A stretch of DNA of 64,000 bases from positions 18,435 to 82,434 of the forward strand of contig JAGFZV010000007.1 of the NCBI GenBank assembly GCA_017889545.1, in the 5' to 3' direction. The notes under the pieces are model-generated. The model searched no databases. It worked only from the letters and a program-made list of their open reading frames with translations, and was not told the DNA's origin. Origin of the DNA: Bacillota bacterium (GTDB taxonomy: Bacteria > Bacillota > Negativicutes > CTSoil-072). Below are positions 1 through 10,617 of the stretch, one piece after another (position 1 is the first letter of the stretch; every line of letters begins with the position of its first letter). The translations under genes and the position numbers were made by a program.

Positions 1-5
1 ACTTA

Positions 6-80
6 TGGAGCGGAAAACGAGATTCGAACTCGCGACCCTCGCCTTGGCAAGGCGATGCTCTACCGCTGAGCTACTTCCGC
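6..80 (-). tRNA. tRNA-Gly (anticodon GCC)
   Basis: The reverse complement folds as a 75-nt cloverleaf with a TTGCCAA anticodon loop, the TTCGAAT T-loop and an encoded CCA end. It is the last of three closely spaced tRNA genes read on the minus strand (Asp, Phe, Gly), probably one transcript. Confidence 0.95.
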
Positions 81-90
81 ATATGAACAC

Positions 91-166
<76 letters not shown>

Positions 167-174
167 ATGATAAA

Positions 175-251
175 TGGCGACCCTGATCGGATTTGAACCG
201 ACGATCTCCGCCGTGACAGGGCGGCATGTTAGACCGCTACACCACAGGGCC
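175..251 (-). tRNA. tRNA-Asp (anticodon GTC)
   Basis: The reverse complement forms a 77-nt cloverleaf. The anticodon loop CTGTCAC gives GTC, the acceptor is GGCCCTG paired with CAGGGTC, and CCA is encoded. It is the first gene of the three-tRNA cluster. Confidence 0.95.
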
Positions 252-368
252 GTAAATCAAATCGCTTACTTAGTATAAACGAACAATGGCAATCTGTCAA
301 CACAGTTTTTCAATTCCCTGCCATTTCCCAGTGCGTTTTTTTCTTCACCAAAATCCTTTTGGCCGCCA

Positions 369-1169
369 CTAAAGCAAGCCTGCCTTTTTATACAAATCAT
401 AAAAATGATGAGTCGGCCCAACACCGTGTCCTAATGGAAACGAGTGGGTGATTGCCATCGTCACAAACTCTTTTGCCGTCCTTACCGCAGCAGCGACCGG
501 CAGCCCTTTTGCCAATCCAGCGGCGATCGCCGAAGAAAAAGTACAGCCGGTTCCATGCGTATGGGGCGTATCAATCCGCGTATTTTCAAAGGCAATGAAC
601 TCATGCCCGTCATATAACAGGTCACAGGCGTCTCCGGGCAAATGACCGCCTTTGACAACCACATACTGCGGTCCCATCGCCTGGATCTTTACGGCAGCCT
701 TTTCCATATCTGTTTTGTTCTCGACTGGTTCGCCAACAATTTCAGCGGCTTCCATCAGGTTAGGCGTAACCACTGTCGCCAAAGGAAACAGTATTTCTTT
801 TAGGGCTCCAATTGCTTCCGGCTTTAAAAGATGACTGCCGCTTTTGGAGATCATCACCGGATCAACTACAATATTCGTTATTTGCGTTTTCTGAAGTTCT
901 TCTGCAACCGTCTTAATAATGTCCGCGTTTGACAGCATTCCGATTTTCACTGCATCTACCTGTATATCAGAGCAAACTGCCCGGATCTGATCACGGACAA
1001 TTTCGATATCCAGATCGCGAATATTCGTAACGCCGCAGGTGTTCTGTGCTGTAATTGCAGTAATTGCACTCATTCCATAAACGCCGAGCGCGGAAAATGT
1101 TTTTAAATCGGCCTGGATACCGGCGCCACCGCAAGAATCGGACCCAGCAATTGTCAATGCAGTTTTCAA
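369..1169 (-). CDS. thiD: Hydroxymethylpyrimidine/phosphomethylpyrimidine kinase
   Basis: Phosphorylates HMP and HMP-P in thiamine pyrimidine synthesis or salvage; cytosolic. The protein begins LKTALTIAGSDS and carries the ribokinase-fold substrate loop GSDSCGGAGIQADLK near the N-terminus and the anion-hole motif HGTGCTFSSA near the C-terminus. At about 266 residues it matches the family. I chose a TTG start at 1169 because AGGGGGAG sits just upstream; the longer frame reaches 1187 without a better ribosome site. It follows the unknown gene at 1184-1864 by 14 nt, so the two are probably co-transcribed. No TPP riboswitch was recognised upstream. Confidence 0.93.
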   Translation of the reverse strand: MKTALTIAGSDSCGGAGIQADLKTFSALGVYGMSAITAITAQNTCGVTNIRDLDIEIVRDQIRAVCSDIQVDAVKIGMLSNADIIKTVAEELQKTQITNIVVDPVMISKSGSHLLKPEAIGALKEILFPLATVVTPNLMEAAEIVGEPVENKTDMEKAAVKIQAMGPQYVVVKGGHLPGDACDLLYDGHEFIAFENTRIDTPHTHGTGCTFSSAIAAGLAKGLPVAAAVRTAKEFVTMAITHSFPLGHGVGPTHHFYDLYKKAGLL

Positions 1170-1183
1170 TGCAACTCCCCCTA

Positions 1184-1864
1184 TCACTTTTCACCATTTC
1201 CAGCATCCAACTGGATGCGCATCTCTTTCAATACCGGAACAAGGTGAGATTTCAATTGTTCAGCAAGCTCAGACAATGTTTTGGCATCAAAAAGTCCCGA
1301 CATCTGAGGCAAGCGGCGAAGATGAATTTCGCCATAAAAATCATCGCGAAAGACATTATAACAAATGACCAAATGACTTTCCGTTGCAAAATCGCTGTAA
1401 TCAATAATAACAAAAGACCCATTAAGTACTTTAATTGGCGCATCTGGACGAATAAATAAATGAAATTCCGCAACCTCTTGCGGAAGCTGCGCAACATAGG
1501 TCCAGTCAAGAATCTTTTTTTCTTGAAAAATACTGCCCAGCTGTTTTGGGTCAAACCGTTCCAAGCCCCCTAATAATTTTCCCATTTTGCTGTTTAAGAC
1601 GGTTTCTAAACCCGGAAGATCAGCAGCAATAAAATTAACATCATAATATTCATTAAGACCGATGATCACTTTGCACAAAAAATCATCCGTATTCGAATCA
1701 TACGCAACAGAAAAAAACAGATGGCGATCAGAGTTGGCGTAGGTAAATATGTGAACTTGGGCCTTGCTGCTCTCTGCTTCACGCACAAGCGTAAATCCGC
1801 CGATTTTTTCCGGCAAAGTTGTTAAATAAGGCCATTCCTGAATTTGTTTTTCTATCTCTTTCAT
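1184..1864 (-). CDS. Unknown protein with an internal duplication, upstream of thiD
   Basis: I do not recognise this protein of about 226 residues. It is acidic and soluble, with no signal peptide or membrane segment. Two halves look alike: each has a Trp-x-Tyr...Leu-Pro element, a Phe-x-Leu strand, a central hydrophobic strand followed by Tyr-Asn-x-x-Arg/Asn-Asp-x-Phe, and a C-terminal helix, which suggests a tandem-repeat fold. The start is ATG at 1864, preceded by GGGAGG. thiD begins 14 nt after its stop, so they form an operon, but that alone does not show a thiamine role. Confidence 0.75.
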   Translation of the reverse strand: MKEIEKQIQEWPYLTTLPEKIGGFTLVREAESSKAQVHIFTYANSDRHLFFSVAYDSNTDDFLCKVIIGLNEYYDVNFIAADLPGLETVLNSKMGKLLGGLERFDPKQLGSIFQEKKILDWTYVAQLPQEVAEFHLFIRPDAPIKVLNGSFVIIDYSDFATESHLVICYNVFRDDFYGEIHLRRLPQMSGLFDAKTLSELAEQLKSHLVPVLKEMRIQLDAGNGEK

Positions 1865-2043
1865 AATACCTCCCAATGACGATGCCACGAAACATGCAAT
1901 TCATTCCTATGAGTTCAACGCAAACTTATATATTCTTGATGACGATACAAAACCCTGCAAGAATCGTCCTATGCAAATACATCGTCTTGGCCTATAATAT
2001 TGATCATAACGAATAATTGTCCTGCAGGAAGCGAGGTATTGAT

Positions 2044-2658
2044 TTGGGTTTCTTTTCTGAATTATTTATAAAAAAAAGCCCTCCATCTCCCAGAGAATTG
2101 GAATTGGAGCGTCAATTCATTCCCATCATCATGAAAGATATTGCATCAAAAGAACAAGCCGCCACGATCTTTAAAAAATTATTAAAAGAAGCGAAAGAAG
2201 AAATAAATTCAGACAGTCATGTTCCGGTAAATCTAGGCGATTACCTATTGAAAGCTGAAAAAAGCAATGACAAGGTCAATGCGATGATTGCCAAACGCCG
2301 TTTATTCGGCGTATCTGACGATGAAATCCGGGTCTGGTGGAATAAAGATGAATTGGAACGCGGATTGATAAAAAAATTTAGCGAGTTTCAGCGGATGGCG
2401 ATCTTCTCTATGCTGAAAAATCAGGGCATGTCATCCAAAGCAGCATCAGAAAAAGTGAAGATGTGCTTTCCCACCTACGGTGAAAAAGATCTCAGCCAGC
2501 ATCTTCCTTACGAGCTAAAAGAAAAAGTAGATGCATATATTTATGATGTGTTCCGTTCCCCCGAAAAAGCTGCTATCGCCAAACAAGAAATCGAAGCAGC
2601 CGGTTCCGTCAATGCCTATATTGTCAACAAAATCGATGAAGGTGTTTTTTCTCACTAA
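2044..2658 (+). CDS. Unknown soluble helical protein
   Basis: About 204 residues and not recognised. It is rich in Lys and Glu with long predicted helices, including an N-terminal basic stretch (FIKKSPPSPRELELERQF), and has no signal peptide, membrane segment or clear catalytic motif. I set the start at the TTG at 2044, seven bases after AAGCGAGG; the frame is open from 2017 but lacks a ribosome site there. The gene stands alone on the plus strand and ends in a strong hairpin terminator. A TATAAT-like box lies near 1993 without a convincing -35. Confidence 0.7.
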   Translation: MGFFSELFIKKSPPSPRELELERQFIPIIMKDIASKEQAATIFKKLLKEAKEEINSDSHVPVNLGDYLLKAEKSNDKVNAMIAKRRLFGVSDDEIRVWWNKDELERGLIKKFSEFQRMAIFSMLKNQGMSSKAASEKVKMCFPTYGEKDLSQHLPYELKEKVDAYIYDVFRSPEKAAIAKQEIEAAGSVNAYIVNKIDEGVFSH

Positions 2659-2660
2659 AA

Positions 2661-2695
2661 AACGACGCGGATCATATCCGCGTCGTTATGTTTTT
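2661..2695 (+). terminator. Rho-independent terminator after the 2044-2658 gene
   Basis: AACGACGCGGAT pairs perfectly with ATCCGCGTCGTT across a 4-base loop and is followed by ATGTTTTT. It begins 2 nt after the stop codon and ends next to the tRNA-Trp 3' end, so it may shield the convergent tRNA. Confidence 0.9.
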
Positions 2696-2696
2696 C

Positions 2697-2772
2697 TGGC
2701 AGGGGCAGAAGGACTTGAACCCTCAACCAACGGTTTTGGAGACCGCTACTCTACCAATTGAGCTATACCCCT
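2697..2772 (-). tRNA. tRNA-Trp (anticodon CCA)
   Basis: The reverse complement is a 76-nt cloverleaf with anticodon loop CTCCAAA and an encoded CCA tail. It lies between the plus-strand terminator and the 3' end of the pyr operon and is read in the same direction as the operon. Confidence 0.95.
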
Positions 2773-2842
2773 ATGCAACGTACGAAAATGATTTTACCAT
2801 AAACACTACAAAATAACAACAGTTAATTTGTAAACTTTAGTT

Positions 2843-3421
2843 CTACTTCTTCCCTGTACTTCCCCGTTTCGTCAGAGGCATCCCTTGCGCGCACAGCGGG
2901 CATTGGTCCGGTTGATAAGCGGGAACCTCAAGCGTCATCAACGCTTTATGCGGAACATCGCCAAAGGAAATTTTCCCACCGCTGCGATCAACAAGGAGGC
3001 CCACGCCAACAGGAATACCGCCGCTGGCCCGGACTACATCAAGGACTTCGCAAACAGACCCACCGGTAGTAATAATATCTTCGACAATCAAAACCCGTTC
3101 ACCCGGTTCGATAACAAACCCGCGCCGCAATGTCATGACCCCATCGACCCGTTCAGTAAAAATCGCTCTGGTACCCAGGTTTTTACCCACCTCATGTGCC
3201 AATAAAATGCCGCCGGTAACAGGACCGACAACTACATCAATCTTCTGATCCTGAAATTTTTCAGCCAGCGCAGCGCACATGTCAGCCGTATGCTGCGGAT
3301 GCTGCAAAACTTGAAATTTTTCTACATACATTGGGCTATGCAATCCGGATGTCAGAAGGAAGTGTCCCTCAAGGATAGCGCCGGTTTTGAGGAAAATTTC
3401 CCGCACCTCTGCTTCATTCAT
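2843..3421 (-). CDS. pyrE: Orotate phosphoribosyltransferase
   Basis: Converts orotate and PRPP to OMP, the fifth step of UMP synthesis. The 192-residue product starts MNEAEVREIF and has the PRPP-binding motif VLIVEDIITTGGS near residue 115. A longer frame reaches 3622 but lies inside pyrF. The ATG at 3421 overlaps the pyrF stop as ATGA, which fixes the start and indicates translational coupling. It is the last gene of the operon. The C-terminus carries a small CPLC motif (CPLCAQG), an extension seen in some Firmicutes PyrE proteins. Confidence 0.95.
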   Translation of the reverse strand: MNEAEVREIFLKTGAILEGHFLLTSGLHSPMYVEKFQVLQHPQHTADMCAALAEKFQDQKIDVVVGPVTGGILLAHEVGKNLGTRAIFTERVDGVMTLRRGFVIEPGERVLIVEDIITTGGSVCEVLDVVRASGGIPVGVGLLVDRSGGKISFGDVPHKALMTLEVPAYQPDQCPLCAQGMPLTKRGSTGKK

Positions 3422-4140
3422 TCTGCCTGTCCCTCCATCTCTGCAATAATTTTTTGCGCAGCCAATAAAGGGTCGGCCGCTTTCGTAATTGGCCTGCCAA
3501 CGACCAAATAACTGGCACCGTCCCGCAACGCCTGCCCCGGAGCAGCAGTCCGGCTTTGATCGTTCAGTGCCGCATCTTTGGGCCGAATGCCGGGTGTCAC
3601 AATCAGAAAATCTTCTCCGCAAACAGCCCGTATCATAGCTGCTTCCTGCGGCGAGGCGACCACTCCATCCATGCCGGAAGCCTGCGCTAGTTTCGCCAGA
3701 TTAAGTACCTGTTCCGGTATCGTCAGACTATAACGCAATCCGGACCATTCTTCCTCATTCATGCTGGTCAATACGGTGATCGCCAACATTTTGGGGCGGG
3801 GAATTCCTAATTCATCCGCTGTTTTCGCTACTTCATCCGCAGCAGCCCTCATCATCGCTCTGCCGCCGGTTGCATGGACCGTCAGCATCGTCACGCCTAG
3901 ATGGGTGAGCATCTTGGCGCCATGAGCGACCGTGTTGGGTATATCTTGCAGTTTCAAATCACAGAATACTTGTTTGCCCATATCACGCAAGAAATGAACC
4001 GCTTCACTGCCGCAGCCATAAAACAATTCCATCCCGACTTTGTAATAGTGAACCGCATCCCCTAATTGGGTCACCATTTTTTTTACGGCTTCCATATCCG
4101 GCATATCCAACGCGACAATCAGCCGCTTATTTGCTTCCAT
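3418..4140 (-). CDS. pyrF: Orotidine 5'-phosphate decarboxylase
   Basis: Decarboxylates OMP to UMP. The 240-residue TIM-barrel protein has the N-terminal LIVALDMPD strand, the catalytic signature VFCDLKLQDIPNTV (Asp-x-Lys-x-x-Asp) near residue 60, and a C-terminal VVGRPITKA phosphate-binding loop. The start is ATG at 4140, seven bases after AAGGAG; an in-frame GTG six bases upstream is too close to the ribosome site. It overlaps pyrE by 4 nt and follows the carB remnant by 21 nt. Confidence 0.95.
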   Translation of the reverse strand: MEANKRLIVALDMPDMEAVKKMVTQLGDAVHYYKVGMELFYGCGSEAVHFLRDMGKQVFCDLKLQDIPNTVAHGAKMLTHLGVTMLTVHATGGRAMMRAAADEVAKTADELGIPRPKMLAITVLTSMNEEEWSGLRYSLTIPEQVLNLAKLAQASGMDGVVASPQEAAMIRAVCGEDFLIVTPGIRPKDAALNDQSRTAAPGQALRDGASYLVVGRPITKAADPLLAAQKIIAEMEGQAE

Positions 4141-4161
4141 AAGCACTCTCCTTACTTGTTC

Positions 4162-4836
4162 TTACGCCAAGTCATATCCACTGCCAACATAATCCTGCAG
4201 AGCCAGCGCATAAACCAGGCGACGGTTGTGAACCGCTTTTAATACCAGCATGAGCTCCCGGGCTGTATCCATGGAAGTCAGACAGGGTATCCCATTTTCA
4301 ACTGTCGCCCGCCGTATTTTGAATCCGTCTCTTTCAGGTTCCCGGCCATGGCTGAGAGTGTTGATGACGATGTTGATGTCCCCTGCTTTTATCATATCAA
4401 GAATATGCGGTTGATTTTCGCTTAACTTGTTGACTGTTTCCACTTTGATCCCCAATAAATTCAGCAATTGAGCGGTTCCGCTGGTAGCAACGACCCGGAA
4501 ACCCATCTCCTGGAAGCCTAAGGCAATATCCGCCGCTTCCTTTTTATCCTTATCCGCTACAGTAACCAGCACAGTCCCCTGTTCAGGTATATTCATGCCG
4601 GCGGCAATAATTCCTTTGAATAATGCTCTGGCATAATGGTAATCAATGCCCATAACTTCACCTGTCGATTTCATCTCCGGCCCAAGAGTAATATCGACTT
4701 TCTGCATTTTGGCGAAAGAAAATACCGGCACCTTAACGGCAGTATAGGAAGGTGGTTTCAATAAACCGGAACCATACCCCTGTGTGCGCAGAGAAATTCC
4801 CATTGCTGCTTTGGTAGCAACATTGACCATCGGCAC
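4162..4836 (-). CDS. carB: Carbamoyl-phosphate synthase large subunit, detached C-terminal part (broken carB)
   Basis: This 224-residue frame is the last fifth of CarB. It starts at the [12 protein letters not shown] element that normally follows the second ATP-grasp EVNPRASRT motif, and it ends with the methylglyoxal-synthase-like allosteric domain ([10 protein letters not shown] near the middle, NTLSHG later). It is out of frame with the rest of carB. By chance or otherwise, AAAGGAG lies seven bases before a GTG at 4836, so it could be translated as a separate fragment. On its own it has no synthase active site. See the finding on the deletion junction. Confidence 0.8.
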   Translation of the reverse strand: MPMVNVATKAAMGISLRTQGYGSGLLKPPSYTAVKVPVFSFAKMQKVDITLGPEMKSTGEVMGIDYHYARALFKGIIAAGMNIPEQGTVLVTVADKDKKEAADIALGFQEMGFRVVATSGTAQLLNLLGIKVETVNKLSENQPHILDMIKAGDINIVINTLSHGREPERDGFKIRRATVENGIPCLTSMDTARELMLVLKAVHNRRLVYALALQDYVGSGYDLA

Positions 4837-7289
4837 GTAATGACTCCTTTAACCTGCAAATCAATGGCCAACCGCGTCGTGTAGTCCACGATGGTATCAA
4901 TGATTGCATTGCTTAGCGTTCGCGGCGGATAGACGGCAATACTGTCTCCGGAGTGAACGCCGGCGCGTTCAATGTGCTCCATAATTCCCGGAATTAGCAC
5001 ATCGACTCCGTCAGAGATGGCATCTACCTCCACTTCCGTCCCCTGCATATAACGGTCTACGAGAACGGGATGCTCTTGTGAAGCCTTTACAGCATATTTC
5101 ATATAGTTGTCTAAATCTTCATCGGTGTACACAATTTCCATAGCCCGGCCGCCCAAAACATAAGATGGCCGAACTACAACCGGGTAGCCAATTTTGTTAG
5201 CAGTGATGAGTGCATCCGCTGCATTAGTGACCGTAGCCCCTTTCGGCCGGGGAATGTTCAATTTCTCAAGCAATGCGTCAAACTTTTCTCTGTCTTCCGC
5301 CCGGTCAATGCTCTCCACACTGGTGCCCATAATTTTGACACCGGCCTTGGCCAATGGTCCGGCTAAATTAATCGCCGTCTGACCGCCAAACTGCACAATG
5401 ACCCCTTCCGGTTTTTCTTTTTCAATGACATTTAAAACATCTTCCACTGTCAAAGGTTCAAAGTATAAGCGATCGGAGGTATCAAAGTCCGTACTGACTG
5501 TTTCCGGGTTATTATTGATAATCACTGATTCAATATCCATCGCCCGCAGTGCCCATACGGAATGAACGGAGCAATAGTCAAACTCAATCCCTTGTCCAAT
5601 GCGAATCGGTCCGGAACCGAGTACAATAACCTTGCGACGGTCTGTAATTTGAACTTCATCTTCCTGTGCATACGTTGAATAATAGTATGGTGTGACCGCT
5701 TCAAATTCTGCTGCGCAGGTATCTACCATTTTATAGCAAGGAAGAATGTTCGCTTCCATACGTAATTTACGGACCGATTGCATATCCGAGTCCGTTAATT
5801 CCGCAATGATGCGATCGCCAAAACCCATTTTTTTCGCCGTTAATAACAGCTCCGGTTCCACTGGTTCCTTGGCAATGCGTCTTTCCATCGCAACAATGTT
5901 GGCAATCTTTTGTAAAAAGAACCGATCGACCAATGTAATGGAATGAATTTCATCAATCGACATATTCCGGCGCAGTGCTTCAGCAATCAGAAATGCCCGC
6001 TCATCGTCCACCAACGAAAGCCGCTGGTGAATTTCTTCGTTGGATAGCGATGCCAATTCCGGTATTGCTAAATGATGCAAGCCAATCTCCAGAGAACGAA
6101 CAGCCTTCAGCAAGGCGCCCTCGAAGGTTCTGTCAATGGACATCACTTCGCCGGTTGCTTTCATCTGGGTGCCCAGCGTGCGGTCTGCGAAAACGAACTT
6201 ATCAAAAGGCCAGCGGGGAAACTTGACTACCACATAATCCAATGCAGGCTCAAAACAAGCTTTTGTTTTGCGAGTCACCGCATTGGTGATTTCGTCTAAT
6301 GTATAGCCGATGGCAATTTTACTGGCTACCTTGGCAATTGGGTATCCTGTTGCCTTGGAAGCCAGCGCGCTGGAACGGCTAACCCGCGGATTCACTTCGA
6401 TTACATAATACTTACGGCTATTCGGATCAAGAGCATACTGAACATTACAGCCGCCTTCAATACCCAACGCGCGGATAATTTTCAGAGCGGCGCTGCGCAG
6501 CATCTGATATTCATGGTCGGTCAATGTCTGGGACGGAGCCACTACAATGCTGTCACCGGTATGAACGCCGACCGGATCAAAATTTTCCATATTACAAACT
6601 GTGATGCAGTTGTTCGCCGCATCCCGAATTACTTCATACTCAATTTCTTTCCAGCCTGCCACGCTTCGTTCGATCAAGGCCTGACCAATCATACTATATT
6701 TAAGCCCCAAATTGAGAACCGTGCGCAATTCCTCATCGTTCGCAGCAATCCCCCCGCCGGTTCCTCCCAGCGTGTAGGCAGGACGAACAATCAAAGGATA
6801 ACCGATTTCTGCAGCAAATTGCAAAGCCGCATCAATGTCCTCAACAATCGTGCTTTCCGGAATCGGCTGTCCGATAGACTGCATCGTCTCTTTGAACAAT
6901 TCCCTGTCTTCCGCTTTCTTGATTGCTTCCAACGGCGTCCCCAATAATTTCACATTATATTTTTCAAGGATGCCTTGCTCAGCTAATTGAACTGCCATAT
7001 TCAAGCCGACCTGACCGCCAAGGGTAGCCAAGATGCCTTCCGGCCTTTCCCTCTCCAATACTTCAGCGATAAACTCCGGAGTCAACGGCTCAATATAAAC
7101 CCGGTCGGCAATATGAACGTCTGTCATAATGGTAGCCGGATTGCTGTTTACAAGAATAACACGAATTCCTTCTTCTTTTAAGGCTTGACACGCTTGAGTT
7201 CCGGCATAATCAAATTCTGCCGCCTGACCAATAACAATCGGTCCTGACCCAATGACAAGCACAGACTGCAATTCTTTTTTCTTCGGCAT
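4758..7289 (-). CDS. carB: Carbamoyl-phosphate synthase large subunit, N-terminal four-fifths (frameshifted)
   Basis: Makes carbamoyl phosphate from bicarbonate, ammonia passed from CarA, and two ATP. The first ATP-grasp half is complete ([20 protein letters not shown] at the start, [18 protein letters not shown] near residue 300), as are the oligomerisation region and the start of the second half ([19 protein letters not shown] near residue 555). After [11 protein letters not shown] (about residue 815) the frame is lost and it ends in an unrelated tail (MVPVY at the C-terminus). The residues that should hold the second-site VNPRASRT motif are missing. It starts 2 nt after the carA stop, with GGGGAG upstream. 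Intact CarB is about 1070 residues. Confidence 0.88.
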   Translation of the reverse strand: MPKKKELQSVLVIGSGPIVIGQAAEFDYAGTQACQALKEEGIRVILVNSNPATIMTDVHIADRVYIEPLTPEFIAEVLERERPEGILATLGGQVGLNMAVQLAEQGILEKYNVKLLGTPLEAIKKAEDRELFKETMQSIGQPIPESTIVEDIDAALQFAAEIGYPLIVRPAYTLGGTGGGIAANDEELRTVLNLGLKYSMIGQALIERSVAGWKEIEYEVIRDAANNCITVCNMENFDPVGVHTGDSIVVAPSQTLTDHEYQMLRSAALKIIRALGIEGGCNVQYALDPNSRKYYVIEVNPRVSRSSALASKATGYPIAKVASKIAIGYTLDEITNAVTRKTKACFEPALDYVVVKFPRWPFDKFVFADRTLGTQMKATGEVMSIDRTFEGALLKAVRSLEIGLHHLAIPELASLSNEEIHQRLSLVDDERAFLIAEALRRNMSIDEIHSITLVDRFFLQKIANIVAMERRIAKEPVEPELLLTAKKMGFGDRIIAELTDSDMQSVRKLRMEANILPCYKMVDTCAAEFEAVTPYYYSTYAQEDEVQITDRRKVIVLGSGPIRIGQGIEFDYCSVHSVWALRAMDIESVIINNNPETVSTDFDTSDRLYFEPLTVEDVLNVIEKEKPEGVIVQFGGQTAINLAGPLAKAGVKIMGTSVESIDRAEDREKFDALLEKLNIPRPKGATVTNAADALITANKIGYPVVVRPSYVLGGRAMEIVYTDEDLDNYMKYAVKASQEHPVLVDRYMQGTEVEVDAISDGVDVLIPGIMEHIERAGVHSGDSIAVYPPRTLSNAIIDTIVDYTTRLAIDLQVKGVITCRWSMLLPKQQWEFLCAHRGMVPVY

Positions 7290-7291
7290 AA

Positions 7292-8356
7292 CTACTCCCC
7301 TTTCCCCAACAATGTCATGAATTCGTCAAATAGATAGGTGTTATCGTCAGGACCAGGAGATGCCTCCGGATGATACTGCACGGAAAAAATCGGCAGCACG
7401 GAATGTTTCATTCCCTCGACAGTGTCATCGTTTACGGCCCGATGAGTGATCATAAATCCTTTATCGGTCAACGATTTTTCATCGACGGCATAACCATGAT
7501 TTTGTGAGGTAATATACACTCTGCCCGTTGATAAGTCTTTTACCGGATGATTGGATCCACGGTGGCCAAACTTTAATTTATAGGTATCGCCGCCTACCGC
7601 CAACGCTAATAATTGATGCCCAAGGCAAATCCCAAAAATCGGTTTCTTGTCAAGCAACTGTTTGACGACTTCTATTGAACCCGGGACATCCTTCGGGTCA
7701 CCTGGACCATTTGACAAAAAGATCCCATCCGGGTTCATGGCGAGGATGGTTTTGGCATCCGTATCCGCCGGTACGACTGTCAAATTGCAGCCACTTTGAA
7801 ATAAAGCATTCAGTATATTGCGTTTTATGCCCAAATCCATTACAACGACACGGGGACCATCCTGAGACATATGATAAATCTCCGGAGTCGTGACCTCGGC
7901 CACAACATCCAGCTTGGCCGGCAGAGCCAGGTAACGGTCAATCGTTTCCTGTCCCACAGTCTCGGGGACAATAACCCCATTCATGGTTCCGTAGGAACGG
8001 ATCACGCGTGTAATTGCTCTCGTATCCACTCCATATATGCAAGGAATATTCCGTTCAGTCAAATAGGCCGGCAAACTGTTTTCCATTTGCCAGTTGCTCG
8101 GTTCTCCGCATAGTTCACTGATGACAAAGCCTCGCACATAAGAACGGCGGGACTGGTCAAACAAATCAGCCACACCGTAATTGCCGATTAACGGATATGT
8201 CAAGGTTACGATCTGCCCAGCATAGGAAGGATCGGTTAAAATTTCTTGATACCCGGTCATCCCGGTATTAAATACGACTTCCCCTACAGCTTCTGTATCT
8301 GTCAGCAAATTTCCATAAAAAATGCTTCCATCCGCCAACACTAATTTTCCCTTCAT
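7292..8356 (-). CDS. carA: Carbamoyl-phosphate synthase small (glutaminase) subunit
   Basis: Hydrolyses glutamine and channels ammonia to CarB. The 354-residue protein has an N-terminal small-subunit domain ([17 protein letters not shown]) and a C-terminal class I glutamine amidotransferase domain. That domain has the nucleophile Cys in [10 protein letters not shown] and the His-Glu pair in [10 protein letters not shown]. The ATG overlaps the pyrC stop by one base (TAATG), indicating coupling. It is the partner of the damaged carB immediately downstream; carA itself looks intact. Confidence 0.96.
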   Translation of the reverse strand: MKGKLVLADGSIFYGNLLTDTEAVGEVVFNTGMTGYQEILTDPSYAGQIVTLTYPLIGNYGVADLFDQSRRSYVRGFVISELCGEPSNWQMENSLPAYLTERNIPCIYGVDTRAITRVIRSYGTMNGVIVPETVGQETIDRYLALPAKLDVVAEVTTPEIYHMSQDGPRVVVMDLGIKRNILNALFQSGCNLTVVPADTDAKTILAMNPDGIFLSNGPGDPKDVPGSIEVVKQLLDKKPIFGICLGHQLLALAVGGDTYKLKFGHRGSNHPVKDLSTGRVYITSQNHGYAVDEKSLTDKGFMITHRAVNDDTVEGMKHSVLPIFSVQYHPEASPGPDDNTYLFDEFMTLLGKGE

Positions 8357-9642
8357 TACAGCACCTCACCATTGCGCATCACAAATTTACCTGCCACGAT
8401 TGTGGCAATTGCTTTTCCTTTTAGTTTACCATTTTCAAAGGGGGAATGTCTTGCTTTTGTCCAAAAAATTTTGGGATCCACTTGCCATTCAAGGTCCGGG
8501 TCCAAAATTGTGATATCCGCCTGGCATCCAACCTGCAGACTTCCTGCATCCAACCGCAATATGCGGGCCGGTGCAATACTCATTCGAGCGATAATATCCT
8601 GCAAAGACATAAACCCGCTATGATACAACGTAGTCATGAGCGCTCCGATTGCTGTTTCCAATCCTGGAAATCCGCTCGGTGCATAACGAAACTCTACATC
8701 TTTTTCCTCAAACGCATGGGGCGAGTGATCCGTCGCAATGGCATCAATCGTTCCATCGCGCAATCCTTCCCGCAACGCGGCAACATGTTCGGCCGAACGA
8801 AGAGGCGGGTTCACTTTAAAAGCAGTATTGAAACTTTGCAAAGCTTCATCAGTAAAATAAAGATGATGCGGAGTCGCTTCGGCAGTAACGCGAACCCCGC
8901 GTTCCTTGGCCTTGCGAATTAACTCCACAGCTCCTTTGGTGCTGACATGGGCGATATGGATACGCGCGCCAGTATATTCAGCCATCAGCAAATCTCTGGC
9001 AACGGCAATATCTTCTGCAACCGCAGGCCGGCCTTTCATTCCCAGCATTGCCGAGACTGCGCCTTCGTGCATGACCCCGTCTTCAACCAAGGTTTCATCT
9101 TCCGCATGCGAAATCAACAGTCCGTCAAAAATACTGATGTATTCCATCGCCGTTCGCAGCAATTGAGCGCTGTTAATATAATGTCCATCATCCGAAAAAG
9201 CCACAGCTCCGGCTGCCAGCATGTCACCGATTTCAGCCAGTTCCTGTCCGGCCAATCCTTTGCTGACGGCGCCAATCGCTTTGATGCGCACAACTCCCGT
9301 ATCTTGCGCCTGACGATATAGTCCCGCGATCAGGATTGCATTATCAATAACCGGTTTCGTATTTGCCATACAGGCAACAGTAGTAAACCCGCCGGCTGCT
9401 GCGGCACGCGTTCCTGACGCAATATCTTCTTTTGCTTCCAATCCCGGTTCCCGCAAGTGAGTATGCATATCGATAAAACCAGGAGCCACTACCAAGCCAT
9501 CTGCCGGATAGATTTCTGCATCGTTACATATGATGTTTTTGCCAATTTCAATGATCCGGTCATTTTCAATCAGTATATCGCCGACCATATCCGTATTATC
9601 CGCTGGATTAATAATTCTGCCGCCTTTAATTAATCGTTTCAA
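8356..9642 (-). CDS. pyrC: Dihydroorotase (class I)
   Basis: Cyclises carbamoyl aspartate to dihydroorotate. The 428-residue amidohydrolase has the metal-binding [10 protein letters not shown] motif near residue 60, [21 protein letters not shown] and the catalytic [12 protein letters not shown]. The start is TTG at 9642, seven bases after GGGAGGG. The first 17 bases overlap the end of pyrB and the last base overlaps the carA start, so translation is tightly coupled. Its length and motifs are those of the long Gram-positive PyrC type. Confidence 0.95.
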   Translation of the reverse strand: MKRLIKGGRIINPADNTDMVGDILIENDRIIEIGKNIICNDAEIYPADGLVVAPGFIDMHTHLREPGLEAKEDIASGTRAAAAGGFTTVACMANTKPVIDNAILIAGLYRQAQDTGVVRIKAIGAVSKGLAGQELAEIGDMLAAGAVAFSDDGHYINSAQLLRTAMEYISIFDGLLISHAEDETLVEDGVMHEGAVSAMLGMKGRPAVAEDIAVARDLLMAEYTGARIHIAHVSTKGAVELIRKAKERGVRVTAEATPHHLYFTDEALQSFNTAFKVNPPLRSAEHVAALREGLRDGTIDAIATDHSPHAFEEKDVEFRYAPSGFPGLETAIGALMTTLYHSGFMSLQDIIARMSIAPARILRLDAGSLQVGCQADITILDPDLEWQVDPKIFWTKARHSPFENGKLKGKAIATIVAGKFVMRNGEVL

Positions 9643-10582
9643 CTTGGTTCCCTCCCATCAGCATCAAATATAATGCCGCCATCCGGACTGCCAGGCCATT
9701 TTTTACCTGCTCCGCAATAACGGATTGTTCGCTATACGCAATATCCGGCGCAATTTCCAATCCGCGGTTCATAGGACCTGGATGCATTAGAAGCGCATCC
9801 GGTTTCGCCAAAGCAAGCCGCGATTTATTAACACCAAAGATACGGGCATATTCGCGTGCCGAAGGAAACAAGCCTTTTTGCTGGCGCTCCCGCTGAATTC
9901 GCAGTACATTGACAACGTCGGCTCCTTCTAATGCTTCCTCAATTCGCTTGTGAACTTGCACTCCGAGTGTGTCGATATCCCGCGGCAATAAGGTTTGCGG
10001 CCCTGCCAAATGAACTTCGGCACCCATCTTTTTCAATCCCCAAATATTGGAGCGGGCCACTCGGCTATGAAGAATATCACCGATGATCGCAACTTTCAAG
10101 CCCTGCAAAGAGCCTTTCTCTTCTCTCATTGTAAACATGTCCAGCAGTCCCTGCGTCGGATGCTCATGTGCACCATCACCCGCGTTGATAAGCAAAGGTT
10201 TTACGATGCCGGCCGCAAATTGCGTTGCTCCTTCCGCCGCATGGCGCATAACAATAATGTCTACGCCCATCGCTTCTACAGTCAATAAAGTATCTCTGAG
10301 GCTTTCCCCTTTTACGACGCTGCTGGTGCTTGTCGTGATATTGATTACATCGGCGCCTAAATATTTTCCGGCCAACTCAAAAGAAGTCCGGGTTCGTGTA
10401 CTTGGTTCGAAAAACAAGTTAACGATTGCTTTTCCGCGCAAAGTCGGTACTTTTTTAATGTCTCTATCGATGATCGTTTTCATTTCGCGGGCCGTATCCA
10501 ATATCAACTCGATTTCCGCTGGCTCCATGTTCTGCAACCCCAACAAATCTTTACCACGCAAGCAAACATCACTTCTCCCCAC
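9626..10582 (-). CDS. pyrB: Aspartate carbamoyltransferase catalytic subunit
   Basis: Joins carbamoyl phosphate and aspartate, the first committed pyrimidine step. The protein of about 318 residues carries the carbamoyl-phosphate site [15 protein letters not shown] near residue 50, VMRHAAEGA, the HPTQGLLD helix and the HPGPMNRG aspartate-side loop. I prefer a GTG start at 10582 because AGAGGGGG lies nine bases upstream; the frame extends to a TTG at 10603 that precedes the ribosome site. No pyrI is adjacent. It is the first gene after the PyrR leader. Confidence 0.94.
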   Translation of the reverse strand: MGRSDVCLRGKDLLGLQNMEPAEIELILDTAREMKTIIDRDIKKVPTLRGKAIVNLFFEPSTRTRTSFELAGKYLGADVINITTSTSSVVKGESLRDTLLTVEAMGVDIIVMRHAAEGATQFAAGIVKPLLINAGDGAHEHPTQGLLDMFTMREEKGSLQGLKVAIIGDILHSRVARSNIWGLKKMGAEVHLAGPQTLLPRDIDTLGVQVHKRIEEALEGADVVNVLRIQRERQQKGLFPSAREYARIFGVNKSRLALAKPDALLMHPGPMNRGLEIAPDIAYSEQSVIAEQVKNGLAVRMAALYLMLMGGNQVETIN

Positions 10583-10617
10583 AATGGCATTCCCCCTCTG
10601 CAAAATTAGAACACCCT

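Noticed and set aside
4162..7289. Naturally split carB
   Set aside because: Natural splits separate the two halves of the protein, whereas here the cut is inside the second ATP-grasp domain with residues missing.
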